The position numbers and the translations under genes were made by a program. From Scatophagus argus (taxonomy: Eukaryota; Chordata; Actinopteri; Scatophagidae), in NCBI RefSeq assembly GCF_020382885.2, contig NC_058501.1, positions 6,758,001 through 6,822,000 on the forward strand: DNA of 64,000 nt. The letters run 5' to 3'. Every line of letters starts with the position of its first letter. Position 1 is the first letter of the stretch. The notes beneath the pieces were generated by a model. The model was not told the origin of the DNA and searched no databases. It worked only from the letters and a program-made list of their open reading frames with translations. Below are positions 23,368 through 35,384 of this stretch, in pieces.

Positions 23368-23586
23368 TTACTGAACCATCACCACAGTTTGCAGATATCG
23401 TGATAATGATGTGAGCTCGTTTTCCCTTTGTTGCTGCCACAATAACTGGTGCTGCAGTTCGGTCAGTTGATACACCAGCGACACCATCTTGTGGACATGA
23501 CAGGTAAACTCACTCAGCAGCAACAAGAAGGCAAGCAGGGTCAATCCCAGTATGGTGGAACCTGCGGTAAACAACAGTGCTTCCAT
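23368..23586 (-). CDS. Candidate single-pass membrane microprotein, unknown
   Basis: A 72-codon minus-strand frame. Residues 4-25 form a strong hydrophobic helix (start MEALLFTAGSTILGLTLLAF), followed by a short Cys/His segment and a Gln/Leu/Glu-rich C-terminal half that could be an amphipathic helix or coiled coil. By hand count about 61% of third codon positions are G or C, well above the AT-rich surroundings, with many CTG, GTG and ACC codons; this favours real coding. The start context is moderate (G at +4, T at -3). It may be a whole gene or an exon, since an AG with a T-rich tract lies 7 nt upstream of the ATG. No family recognised. Confidence 0.4.
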   Translation of the reverse strand: MEALLFTAGSTILGLTLLAFLLLLSEFTCHVHKMVSLVYQLTELQHQLLWQQQRENELTSLSRYLQTVVMVQ

Positions 23587-26500
23587 GAAAACCCTCAGAA
23601 ATAAATCAACAAGCAGCTACAGTCTTCACTAAAACATTGGCTGCAAACTGCCTCTGAGGTTGCATCAAACCTGACATGAAGACGTTTGTAGCAGGGAACT
23701 AAGAAACACTTGCTGGGGAGCAACATGAAAAGGGCTGCCCCAGTCACTTGAAACCTCCACAATACATTACCCAAAGACGTTCCCCTCTATTATGGCCAAC
23801 ATTTGATTTGTGGTCTTTGTCTCGGAGACAGCGTTTCCTGGATTTGATACATCCTCAGTATTTAGCATGTTTCTTATTTCACTGCCTCTTCCTTTTCATG
23901 TTGTGCATGCCAGCGACGAGGGCTGCACTGCTGTATGGTGAGATGCGACAGTTCAAACACACTGTGGTTCATTAAAGACATCCTGCTGGCTTCAAGAAGG
24001 AAAAAGATCCCAAACCAGCCTGCTGTTGCTCCGGTTTGCCCTCTAAACCCACACTGGCCAGACCACATCAGCGCCGAAGCTGGAAATCACGGGACGACCC
24101 TGGTGAACCATACACACAATACCGTTTCCATTTGTCATTTCTTTCCTGCACAGTGCTCAGTAGATGTTACTGTACTGAGTGTTGCTCCAGCATGCCGGTA
24201 AGCTGTGCAGATGGCGTCCTGTGATGTTTAATGTCACGTTTGTAGTGGCAGGACTGTCACAGCAGCTTCAAGCGCTCAGGAATTAAACCCTGACTTTACT
24301 GTACTTCACACAATACCGAATTTTTATTTAATGAGACAGATTGTGTTCAAAGTGAATGTAATAAGAGGGAATAACCGCTGGCTGTAACTAATGGTATTCA
24401 GACAGAGGAAACATGTATTTCAGGCATTAGAGAGAGAGTTTTGGTTTCAGTAAGTCATGTTGTAATGAGCTGAAGGAGTCACCACCTCAGTTGACTCATA
24501 GGAAGAAAGTTGATAGCTGAGGTCAGATGAGAAATTGCTGGGTTTGGGGAGGAAACACAAAAAAAGAAAGAGAATCCTGAATGATCAACAGCATCCACTG
24601 TGGACACTTAATTTGACATCTATTTAGAGAACAGTGGTCACAGTTGTTGAGAAAACAAACTCAGGATATATTCATTTCATATCCTTTTTTGAATACTGTA
24701 ACTCTCTATTGTCCCAGCTATGCTCAGGCATCAGCACCAGCGCACCTCCATATGGAAGTAGTGGCCTCATCGTCATCATCACTGACTCACAAATTTACCT
24801 GCTTGCAATGCACATCAACTTAACACAATAGTCTGACTAACGTTATGATCATTCAGGACCAAAATTATCAAGCTTGCTATCCTAATTATAACCCAAGGGC
24901 AGTGTCAATGCTGATGCCAGCCAAGATGCTGCATTACTGCTAGATGAGGGGAAGGGGCCTCCTCTGACCCAGTGACTGCTTTCTAATTTCGAGTTTTGCA
25001 TTCTCCTGCTGTTTCTTGCCTTTTCTTACTGCTTCTTTTACATTGGAAAGCTATAGCTGTTTGCTGGGTTTGTGGATGTTGTCAGCCTGTCAATCTTGAT
25101 TGTATATTGTATCATCTTGTCCCATGATCAAATAAAGACTTGACATTGGATAACATATATATTACCGTACTCAGAAATCTTCGCTGCATATCTGCATTTG
25201 ACAAAGAGCACTAATTTTAACATGAACACAGATGTTCTTCTGAGGTAGCAATCTGAATCACTTACAATAGCTCACTCTCAGCCAAACATGTTGTTGGATG
25301 GCCAGTTCTCTCTATGACCCCTGCAGTGTTCATTTACAACCCTGTAATACAGTCTGTAGTAAACACATTTTTTGTGCTGTAACAGTGAATTGGATCTAAA
25401 CTGAAACAAAGAGTAAAAGTGTCAACTTTCGCTCTATATTCACTCCAATATTCCCTCTATTTGAGCATTTGCTCTCCACCAGCTTCCTGAGGAAATATCA
25501 GATGCTTTAGCTGCTCTGCTGTGTTTAGCTTCTGCTCAGTGCTCAGCATGAACCATACAGTGAACATACATTTCTATTCTGACTTTCTTTACTGCAGCAA
25601 GTGAAATACACGTTTAGTATAGAGTGACTGGAAAGAAAGCTCTTTAGTTTCCTTGCATCATTCCTCCACTGTTTAATACAAATGTGAACACACTTAAAAG
25701 CCAAACACTTTCAGGTTGCACTGAATAACCTGCAACATTGCTAAATCTGTAGTAATTTGTAGGCATTGCTTTTAAGTTTCAATAATGGCCTCACATCAAC
25801 AGCTGCCTAGTGGATAACTAACAATACTTTACCTGTGAATACTCTGAGTAAATACTAGAAGCAGTACAGGCATGGGCACAGTTGTTAAACAACTCGAATG
25901 AGTTTGTGTTCATGCATGTATGCATGTGTGTGTGTGGGTTGCAATACAGTAGCTGTGTACCCGGGGCTCTCATCCAAACAGCTGGTACCCATCTGTTTCT
26001 TCCTCTGCTCCTGCGGCCTGCGGCTCAGGGAGCGAGGTGCACTGGCATGCGGTGTCTGGGTCTGGACCAGTAGTGGGGAGGTATGCACTGCAGGAGTGTG
26101 CGTGTGTGTATGAATGTGGTTTATGGCGAGCCAGTGCTCCTGTGTGTACATGTGGTTTCGCACTCGACTTGTGTATGTGTGTGTTTATGTGTGTATGGAC
26201 TCTTGGGTGTATGGCCATTTGTGTGGATTACGTATGTTTGTGTGTGCATCTGGTCAGCGCTGAATCCTGCATGTCTGTGTGTTTGACTTTAATATTGCTG
26301 CTACACAGTCATATGTTACAGCAAACATATCTCAAAGTGCTCCGCTGCCCTATTATTGCCTGCACAAACTCTCTCATAATGCAGTCTGCTCCAAAAGTGA
26401 CTCATTGCTGAGAAATGTTCAGTCTTTCAATTTATTGTTTATGTAAATCATATATACTGAACATAACGTTTGCTTTAGTGTTCCAAATTTCCATCATTAC

Positions 26501-27896
26501 TTTATGGCTTTATTGGCGTGATCGCTCTCTGAAAATATGTGCCTTCCATCACACAAACAGATAAAAATAAGAGTCTTATGATGCTTTAAACAGAAAAAGG
26601 CTCATGGTGGCCAAGGTGGTATTTCCGCTGGGTAATGAAGTAGATGCCTGGAGAATGTTAAGTGCTTGAGGAATAGGATGATCATTATTGATGTGGTGAA
26701 TGTTATGTCTGAGGTTTTGTGGATAAAACAAAGTTTCTTCCAACTGGTTTAATAAGAGTGTTCTCATGAGGGATTGGTCAAATAATCCCTGACCTGCCTT
26801 GAACTCAATCCCACTTTTAATGGAATTTGAAGATATTTCTTTTCAAATCCACTGGAGGGCACTGTTGGTCTTGTAATAACTCTTGTCTGCTGCAGGTGAG
26901 TGTGTGTTTAGGTGTGTGTATGTTACAAGAAACACAGACAGTGTCACCAGACCGAAGTCAGCCGATGCTGTCTGCAATGTTCACCAATATGATGCATAAG
27001 CCTACCAAATGGTCCATAAGGAGCAACAAAAAGCAGGCCTGTGCATTCATAGGGGAGTAAAACGTGTTTGACAGGGGAGGTGTGGATCAGGTCAGCTCAT
27101 TCTAAGGGGATTCAGCCTCATCTGGTCTGACCTCTGTTGGCATGTGTCCCAGTGCTACTTGTTCAGCACTAAACTGTATGACAGTTTAGCTTTTCTGAGA
27201 GGTGGCAGGACACTTGACCACTGAGCTATTTGGAGGTGAGTCATTTGTTCACAGTGACCAGAGGGGTGAGCTGTGTATGTCCAGATCGATATATCATTTG
27301 TTATCAGCTATTTGTTATTTTTCAGTTTATTTTTGGCTAGAGAAATAGCTTTAGAAAGACAAACTGTGTGTATACAATATATTGGCAGACAATGGAGCCT
27401 CTTCACTTCAATATTCAGATTTGTAGATGTAGGGATGATGAACTGTCATTCCTGTTTATTTCTAATTTGTCTTAGTTGTTTTCCTAGTTCATTTTTAATG
27501 AATCTGTGTGTTGCTGTGCTGTTCACAAACTCTGTAGAAAATAAAATAAAATAAAAGCATGTGTGTATTACGAGGAAGGTTGGTCAATGAAAGTTATTCT
27601 TTAAATCCTTCACTGGCCAAATTTTGTCCACACAGACAACAGTAAATACAACATTAATTAATGCAGAGACACAGTAAACTATTTTGGACTGTGGTTGCTT
27701 TGGCAAGCCCCGAAAGACACAGACTGAATAGACTTCAAATTAGGAAGAATCAGTGGAGAGGAGAGCAAAAAGGTAGCTAGGAGACTCCAAACAGTAGAGT
27801 GAGAAACGCTAATGGATTGCAGAGACGCAGAAAAATTTCTAGTTTAGAAAAGTTTATAACAAAATAAAAATCTCATGTCAGAAGATATATTACTAT
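23587..27896. other. Gene-free stretch with TG-rich low complexity
   Basis: No exon supported. A TG/CA-biased region at about 25915-26285 creates several overlapping Cys/Val-rich frames on both strands that I treat as artefacts. An AATAAA with mRNA-end-like context is at about 25130 (ATCAAATAAAGACTTGACA), without a recognisable gene upstream; it could be a LINE tail. Confidence 0.5.
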
Positions 27897-27960
27897 CCAA
27901 GATGGCGGCGCGGGTGCACGCAGCGGCTCGAGGCTCTCGGCTTTTTGTGTATTTTTTAAA
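27897..27960 (+). mobile_element. L1/Tx1-type LINE 5' end fragment with YY1 motif
   Basis: A sharp GC- and CpG-rich island in AT-rich DNA starts CCAAGATGGCGGCGCGGGTG and continues CGGCTCGAGGCTCTCGGCTT, like the 5' end of vertebrate L1/Tx1 LINEs. AAGATGGCGGC is a canonical YY1 site. No LINE reading frame follows. A LINE-type tail at 28800-28872 may or may not belong to the same insertion. Confidence 0.5.
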
Positions 27961-28799
27961 ATTACAGCTCATTACAAATGATTTTATGACTATGAGAAAA
28001 AACATTGGGCAAAGTTAATGCAACAATAGAAATATTGGGTAGCACTTTAGAATACTGCAACATACAGTGTAATACATACGCAGTAGATGTAGGTACAAGG
28101 GAACAAGATGTGAAGTCACAGAAAGGGAGAAATGTGTGAAATGTGAAATGACTTGCTAATGATAGAATAGACACCTATTAGTTGAAAAATTCCTACAGTT
28201 TGAATTCTTAAGGGGTCGCCACTTTGTTCTCCCCTTATGACCAAACTTCACATTATGTTCTATTGTATCTAAATGTATGCATCAGTACGTAGGCTTACTG
28301 TACTGGTACATCGTCAGGACAAACACTTGTACAGTAAATTTAGAAGAATTATGTGGTGAAGTTTTACTAAATATAGCTATACACCGTAACTAAAGTCACA
28401 CTAACATTTGTCAGATAACATGATACTAAAAACAAACAAATAAATTAAGACACATTTTCCACTAAATCATAATATAAGGATATCAGTGTAGTCTAGTAGG
28501 TAACGTAACTTAACTTAAGGTGCCACATTTATTCCAACACAGTCAGAGGGTAGCCAATGTTAAGCGTACATACTGCATTGGAAGGCAGATCATCCATGCT
28601 AAGCCTCTGTGTCAATAGAAATGCCTCAGGTGTGCTTGTCTCTGAGATGAGAACTATTGTAGCAGGTTGTTGCTGAGCCTGTGTGCTGTGATATTCATTA
28701 CTGAGAAGGACTGGAAACATCTTTTCATAACCCAAGCGCACTGAGTATTGTTTATTGTTAAGTGTGACCTAATCTCCTCATTATTATCTTAATTATTCT

Positions 28800-28872
28800 G
28801 TTCTTGTGAGCTGCCATGACAAGCGAATTTCCCCGCTGTGGGATCAGTAAAGTTCATCTTATCTTATCTTAA
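28800..28872 (+). mobile_element. LINE 3' tail with (ATCTT)n
   Basis: GACAAGCGAATTTCCCCGCT and GGGATCAGTAAAGTTCATCT followed by TTATCTTATCTT is the familiar fish LINE tail (GAATTTCCCC...GGGATCAATAAAGT plus simple repeat). The rest of the element is not recognisable. A similar tail in the opposite direction lies at 39090-39150. Confidence 0.6.
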
Positions 28873-31249
28873 TCATTTTTTCCATATCTGTATTACTTTT
28901 ACTTTTATAATCTTTTTTATGCCCATAATGTAAAAAGGTTCTGTTTGTGACCTAAGTGAACCTGTACTGTTAGTCACATTAAGTTGTCAAATAAAGACAT
29001 CATACTTATTAAGTCCCTTAAATTAGTGCACTTTTAGTACCTGAACAGTATGCACACTATTCTTTTCCCCTCCTTTACTCTGTGTCACTCAAGGCCAAAG
29101 GACACGTGTCCTTTCCAGGTCACTGGATGACTGGTACATGTACTGCAATAGGCTTTACACATCTGACTGTGAGGGAATAGTGCGACATTCATCACTGACA
29201 AGAAAACTGAGTTCTACTTGACAAGCAGAGGTGAGCGGGTACACCAACACTGTCTTGAGAGCAGCAGGTGGAAGGAGCATTCACAGTCAACTAAAGGCAT
29301 TATCAGCAAATGTACTTAAAAAAAGTCCAAAAGTAAAAGTACCACTGCAAAATGTGACAACAGGCCAAGCAGACATTGCTTTTTTGTAAGGGGTCATGAG
29401 CCATAAAGGATTGGGATCATTGGTTTAATCTTTAACAATACGATATAACAATACATATTTTTCTTTGTGTGTAAACTGTAATTTGAAGGATAACAAGTAA
29501 CTATAGGCACTGATGAATAAAAAACCTCTCTGGTCAGATTTTGTTTTTTAAATTAATATACTTATTCCAGTCCTGGCCCCAGAAAGCCAGAACAGTAGAT
29601 ATGCCCATCTGTCAAGGTCATAAAGAGATGGCTCTTTGTATATAAACACTAGAATCCAGTCAGAATGAGTTTCCAACAAGAGTATCTAAAGAAAATGAGG
29701 CATCCCAAGGACCTTGTAATCTTTACATCTGCACATGCTCTGATGTCGAAGCTCACAATGCCCTTCATGAGTTACTCGACAAATCAGCAATTTTATGTAC
29801 ATCTGTTTTTTGTCCCATAGCTATCAATAAAAATGTAGCATTTACACTTTTCCTCTGAAAAGTATAAAGTAGCATACAATGGAAATACAAGTAACTTAAA
29901 CTTGTACTTCAGTGCAGTATTGGAATAAATTTACTCTGATAGTAAACAGATTTATGTCTCACAATATACATCATCATATTACTCACATCTATAGCCTTAG
30001 GCAGCAGTGACTTGAAATGTTTTGTAGGAGTGCTGGCAGATTTGCAAAGATGTATCACTTTACCAAAGCATGGTATTTCTGGGACAAATGTATTTCATTA
30101 AAACATTTGTATCTGCAGTTAGGCTTTTATTAATATCAAAAACAGTTTCACTGAGCACTGACCTTTGCACTGCAGGGTTTGATTGTGTTAGGACTTGTCT
30201 GCTTTATCCACTCAGCTGCACTTAGAGGCCTTGTACTGCAGTGTGGTATTATAATATGCTGTGTGTATGATGTCCAGTGGTTGCAACATTACAAGTGGAC
30301 ACAGTACAGTAAAGGACTGAAACTGATAAAATATTTCCTGCTGCTATGTTAGCAAAGAACCTGCATATGCCTGTAATATGTTATCAGTGAATGCTAATTT
30401 CATACCCACAATATGATAACTATGCAAAGCTGGTTAAATATACATGGCCGGATAAATTGCATATTCTAATTCAGTGCCTATAATATTATAATCGACTGGG
30501 TAACATGTTAGTGTTCAACTGACACATAATGAGTATCACTGTGTTAAAAGATAGGAGTCAAAATGACAAGTGCTGTATATTGCAGTTATTGATACTTTCA
30601 GGGTGTCAGTCAGTCATTTCTGCTACCTATGACAATGATGTATGAGGCAATCAATGGTGTTCACTGCAGAGCCAAATGGATGGTCCAGCACCACCACTCT
30701 GGACCTCACGGTCAGGTTATGGTTATGTTTGGGATGTGGGGCTGGACCAGTCTGTGCAGTGGGCAGCCTATTGATACAGTTATTGTTCTTCCGGTCAGTT
30801 CTGTGAGAGGGAGACGAGAGCTGGCATTCTCCAATACATTGCTAGCACTTGCGACACATGTTGTTGCCAACCTTTTCGGTCTTTGAACTTTTGAAGGCAA
30901 GTAATGTTCGCTCTGCTCTGTGACCCCTTGTTGTTTTATGAAAGGGTTTGTGAATGTTCTATATAATTTTCCAGTTTCTACCTTGCATTTATGCAAAAGT
31001 AGTGGAAACTATTAAGCAAATTCCATGTTGTGTGCCTAAACACATTTCATTGTGAATCTCAGTGAGTGAGCCTTGCATATAAAGCATGGCACAAAGCAGC
31101 TGGTCTTTTGGCGCACTAAACAGTAGGTTCACACTTCAACATTTTTTAACAAGGCTAACATGTGATATACGTTAACATTGTGTCACGTGACATCCGTCAA
31201 CACGTAAACATTTATCTAAATACTCAAAATTAGGCTGGATTTATGTAGT
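28873..31249. other. Gene-free stretch upstream of plectin
   Basis: AT-rich, with no exon supported. Frames at 30629-30996 on both strands are overlapping shadows in a patch with somewhat higher GC (30640-30850), which could be an old repeat or enhancer; nothing definite is seen. Confidence 0.5.
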
Positions 31250-31403
31250 CTAAAAAAGTCTAAGCCCTTCATTTTCTCAGACTCTTCCCTGTCAGAGCTC
31301 TGCCGCCTGCGGTAACCTGCAGACGCAACAATCCTCAGCCCAGGACAACCAGGCAAACTAATCGAACAGTGAGTCATGCAGCTTTTCACCGCAGCACAGG
31401 AGC

Positions 31404-31427
31404 CTGCTGCTGCTGCTGCTGCTGCTG
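31404..31427 (+). repeat. (CTG)8 trinucleotide repeat in promoter region
   Basis: Eight perfect CTG units within the CpG-rich region, before the 31495 donor. Confidence 0.95.
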
Positions 31428-31816
31428 GAGAAACGCCGTTAATTGCTCTCCATCGGTACAGTGGATCCGGAAGATCCGGCATATCAGGTCCACGGTGAGC
31501 GGCCCGGCAGGCACTCCTGCTTCTTCTTCTTTTTTATTTATTTATTTATTTTTTCAATTATGAAGATCAGAAGCACTATTTGGGATCCATCGGGTGTGAG
31601 TCAACGAGTGCATAAATGATTACCGACCTCTAAATTCCGAGGTGTCGCTGATTTGTCGGGATGTTGGATGAGAGACAAGAGCGAGCAGAACGGCAGGAAC
31701 ACCACAGATGACTGCGGATTCTGCACGGCGGGTTGTCTATCTTGCCTTCTTCAGCCTTTTTCCTTCCGTAAAAGGAGTGGCTATCTCATCACCGGCCCAC
31801 ACATGCCAGTGCGCTG

Positions 31817-31817
31817 T

Positions 31818-31850
<33 letters not shown>

Positions 31851-31854
31851 ACAG
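31817..31854. repeat. (CA)n microsatellite in probable leader exon
   Basis: A CA run with one ATA interruption, about 115 nt before the donor at 31970. If the leader exon starts upstream of here, the repeat is transcribed in the 5' UTR. Confidence 0.95.
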
Positions 31855-31969
31855 GCTTTCGGGGACTTTGTTTTGGTTGACGATAACCTGCAGGACACAG
31901 ACTGAAGCGCATGCATTCATGGCTGTTTGACAGGCTTTTTACGCACTGATCCAGCAGCACAGCAGTAAG

Positions 31970-34900
31970 GTAAGACAGCACACTTTCTCACTGCTACAGT
32001 TCGACAAACACTGGCAGGTTATAGTGACAGTAGAGGACTCTATTGTTAACTTGCCTTACAGTCATCGTGCTATTCATATACTGTTGTGGGCATTTGGGAT
32101 CAGGTTTGATGCAGGTGCACCAGGCCCGTAGTAGGAATACAAGTTCCTGGTCCTCAAGGTACCCAGCGAAGTCATGCATACTTCAGCTGCACCATGGCCC
32201 TAAAATAATTAAGCTAATTAGAGAATAACTTGCTCTCATCATGCTGTAACAGTCACTCCAATTCCAATTTCACAGCATCACCACACAGGTATCAGGGACT
32301 GGGAGTCTTCTCACATGGGGGGGGGGGCAGGTGAGGGCCCACAGTACTTCTAATAATGAGATGTCAGACTCTGACATTACAAAATTTATGAGCGAGTTAG
32401 GGGACTTGCTTTTACTGTAATCCAGCAGCACTGGCCATTCATTTCTGTGTCTAATGTGTGGTCTGTAATGCAGTAGGAGGTAAGCCGATGGGACACAGCT
32501 TACCACACAATGGCTGAAGATTACGTCTCATGTGCAGTGACATCACTGTAAATTTACTATACGTAGTGGAGCTTATTGCCTCACAGTATCTGCCAATGTC
32601 TGCTTTTAACATTTACGACAATTCCCACACAACAAGTCTCAAAGGTAAATAGTATAAACCTTTGCTCCAGAAATGATATATATGATATGTTGACATGGAA
32701 ACAAGTAACTGAAACCTGGTTAGTGTAACCTTACTGTAACCTGTTTCGTGTTAACATCCTGGCCCAGTGCTAGCTGGACAACCAGAATATTTACATGTTC
32801 AGTATGATAGCTTCATATAGGTGTGAACTCTGATCTCAGGCCAGCTATGACAAAGTTAAGCCATGTAGCGCTATCACCTACGGCAATAGCGCAGGTTCTA
32901 AAATACAAGGTTATCTATTACAAGAGGTGTGTCACTGTCAGAACATCAGCTGGAGAAAAATTTACTCACTGGAGTAAAGAGTTAAGTAAAGCTCAGCTGG
33001 AATATTTATAGTGACAGAAAGTTAATGAGTGGTTGTGTCACGAGATGTAAGAAAGTGACAGGTGCCTTTCTGGAAACACTGTCACAGTCTGTTTGGCACA
33101 ACTACAAATTAACTGCAAATTTTATAGAAGATTTATTTCCAGCGCTATGCACTGTAGTGCACTGTGACGCTGTGACACAATGATGTCATGTGTAGTGAGT
33201 TGTGATATTTCACAATGACACAGATCATTTCCATTCTCTGTCACTATTTACAATGCAGCACATTAGTGGTAAATGTTTAACATTAAGGCAACGGTCAATG
33301 ACTTGGCAAATAGTCTAAACAAAACCCACGGTGAGTGACTGTCTGCAGTGTAAAGCAGTTTTCCACTCTGAAACTTGTTATATTACTTTCTAAATTCCAA
33401 CCACATATACATACCTTGTTATAATGTTTCTAATTTTATGTTCAGTTAACAATCTACATTGTGCAGTGTTGTGTAACTCCACCAGTTTTGCCTGTCAAAG
33501 TTTACAGGTGCTGGTTAGTACAACTGCCTGTGTGGAAAAGGTTGTATTAAGTCTTTGTGGCTCCAGACAGTGGTGCCTGAAATCTAATAAATCGCCTCAT
33601 GTAATGTCACTCCTCAATTCTGTTTGAGGCTACTTTAGCCCTTACAAGTATCAATCAGATTATTAGTGATTGACCAGACTCGTAACCAGTAACTGGAACC
33701 TGTAAAAAAAATTTGACTGTCAAAATTTAGAACAACTAGTGAAGGAATATACAGTAACTAAGTACAATTTACATATTTTCATTTTCTGGTACTTTATATT
33801 TCCACTCTACATTTTGGGGCAAATATTCTACCTTGTACTCTGCTGTATTTATTTGATTATTTTAGTTTGTAGTTACTTTGAAGATTCAGATTATTAATAA
33901 GGCACAAAAATGCTGATCCGAGTCCAAAATGTAATGCAGAAGAAGCATGAAGTAGTGTAAAATCAAAATACTAAAGCAAAATAGAAGTAACCCAAAATTA
34001 TACCTAAGTACAGTACTTATATTGGTCTATCCCTTTGACTCAGCTGGATCTCGGGCTGAACTGTTGGAGGTAAAGTTGCATTGTGGATAATCTTTTGACA
34101 TGAATCTCTGATATGTGTAACAAAACAGTTCATTGTGAGCTTTATAGGAGTACGGTGCTAAATTGCTGGATAAATCCTTTCATAATTTCATTAACAAATT
34201 CTAATATTGTTTTATTTTTGCCCATCTCTACTCCCCTGACCAAAGTCCATGAAGAGGAGCAAAATAAACCATAGAGGTGCAATGTTAACATTTTCAGTTT
34301 TGCATGCCAACAGGTGAAGGTCCATATATGCTGTTATCACGGGATCCTCTCCCTGCAGGCATGTCCTCACACCTTTGGTCATATTTCACAAGCACATTGT
34401 TTGTCTAGTCCAACATTTTGCATGTTATGACACTCCAACATTAAGTATTTTGAGTTTTATCTTACTGTGCATTTCAGTCGAAGTTAGACATTAGAGAAGT
34501 GAGGTCAAAACAGAGAAGAAAAAAGAAAGAAAACCGCTTTAGTAAAACCTGGGTGTCTCTCTTCTACCCCATTCACACAGTACAGCATTTATGTGGTACG
34601 TTGGACCTAAAGGTCTGGCTCACAATCTCTGTTCCAGTTCATCCCAAAGGTGTTGGATGGGGTTGAGGTTAGGGCTCTGTGTGGGCCCGTCAAGTTCATC
34701 CGCACCAAACTCATCCAGTCGTGTCTTTATGGAGCTTACTTTGTGCACTGGGGCACAGTCATGCTGGAATAGAAAAGGACTTCCCCAAACTGTTACCACA
34801 AGGTTGGAAGCATAGCATTGTCCAAAATTTCTTGGTATGAATCATTAAGTTTTCCCTTTACTGGAAGTAACAGCCCCATAAAGAGGTGTATCTGGACACT

Positions 34901-35187
34901 TTTGTCTGGCAGTTACTGCTTTCTTCTCTTATAGTGCATGTTTTACCTTATGGCATAAAAATAAAATCAGATGTGGTCTACCAGTCTGCTAAGTACAAGT
35001 AGTCATTAGATCAGTAATGATGACTCATAAACATTTCTATCACGTCATACTTCAAGTGTCCTGTCTGTTTACATTCTCTGAAAGCCATTTGTATGGTTTC
35101 AGGATATGGCGAGTGTTCTGGTCATGTCTGCATGACTTCCCTTTTTAATAATCAGTCTTCAACTCTGTCCTTTAATCTGTCCAAAAG
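31970..35187 (+). other. Probable first intron of plectin 1c-type transcript
   Basis: From donor GTAAGA (31970) to the acceptor before 35188. It contains a poly-G run near 32317-32327 and the Tc1-like relic at 34580-34910. No other exon recognised. Confidence 0.5.
34580..34910 (-). mobile_element. Tc1/mariner-like transposon relic
   Basis: On the minus strand, 34620-34676 encodes SPNLNPIQHLWDELEQRL then stop, clearly the Tc1/mariner transposase motif around SPDLNPIE. Downstream in the element (higher coordinates) come CACAGTCATGCTGGAATAG, a CAAAATTTCTTGGTATGA segment and CCCATAAAGAGGTGTATC, shared with 16685-16846. The end TCTGGACACTTTTGTCTGGC is an eroded inverted-repeat tip. Most of the transposase is missing. 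Confidence 0.8.
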
Positions 35188-35384
35188 ATAGATGATGGCA
35201 ACACGTAAAGACAGACGCAGGGATCGACCCCCAGTGGAGGAAAGCTATGAAGACAAGAGTAGTGTCCTCTGTCCTGGAGACACCCTACCCTGGAACTTGT
35301 CCAAACACCAAAGGATCAAACGCTCCAAGTCAGCGTCAGGGGAGGTCCTGGATCCAGCAGAGAGGGCTGTGATTCGCATCGCAG
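35188..35384 (+). CDS. plec: Plectin alternative first coding exon, 1c-like
   Basis: ATG at 35192 (a second at 35195), with an in-frame TAG immediately before it and a splice acceptor (CCAAAAG, ending 35187). It codes 64 residues plus one base, ending at donor GTAGGA (35385). The N-terminal half is basic and acidic (MMATRKDRRRDRPPVEESYE). The end carries the plakin signature PGDTLPWNLSK... and LDPAERAVIRIA, as in the plectin 1c N-terminus and related dystonin and MACF1 isoforms; V-I-R-I-A fits plectin best. The final G can pair with a following AT to make the Asp of the shared D-E-R-D-x-V-Q-K-K-T-F actin-binding exon. Plectin is a giant cytolinker joining intermediate filaments to actin and junctions; first exons set its location. 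In mammals 1c is mainly neuronal (from memory). Confidence 0.9.

Larger units (their letters stand above)
31250..31969 (+). promoter_or_regulatory. plec: CpG-rich promoter and probable non-coding leader exon of plectin
   Basis: CpG dinucleotides, rare elsewhere in the window, are dense from about 31300 to 31950. Consensus donors follow: ACG/GTGAGC at 31495 and, best, AAG/GTAAGA with the exon ending at 31969. The 1c-like coding exon begins with an acceptor at 35187, four bases before its ATG, so it needs an upstream leader; this region is the natural source, implying an intron of 3218 bp. The start site within the island is not determined. A frame from ATG 31376 with seven alanines reaches the 31495 donor, but in phase 2, which does not fit the shared plectin exon 2. 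Confidence 0.6.

Noticed and set aside
30629..30996. Overlapping frames on both strands, considered as a possible exon
   Set aside because: Neither has convincing splice sites or a recognisable motif.
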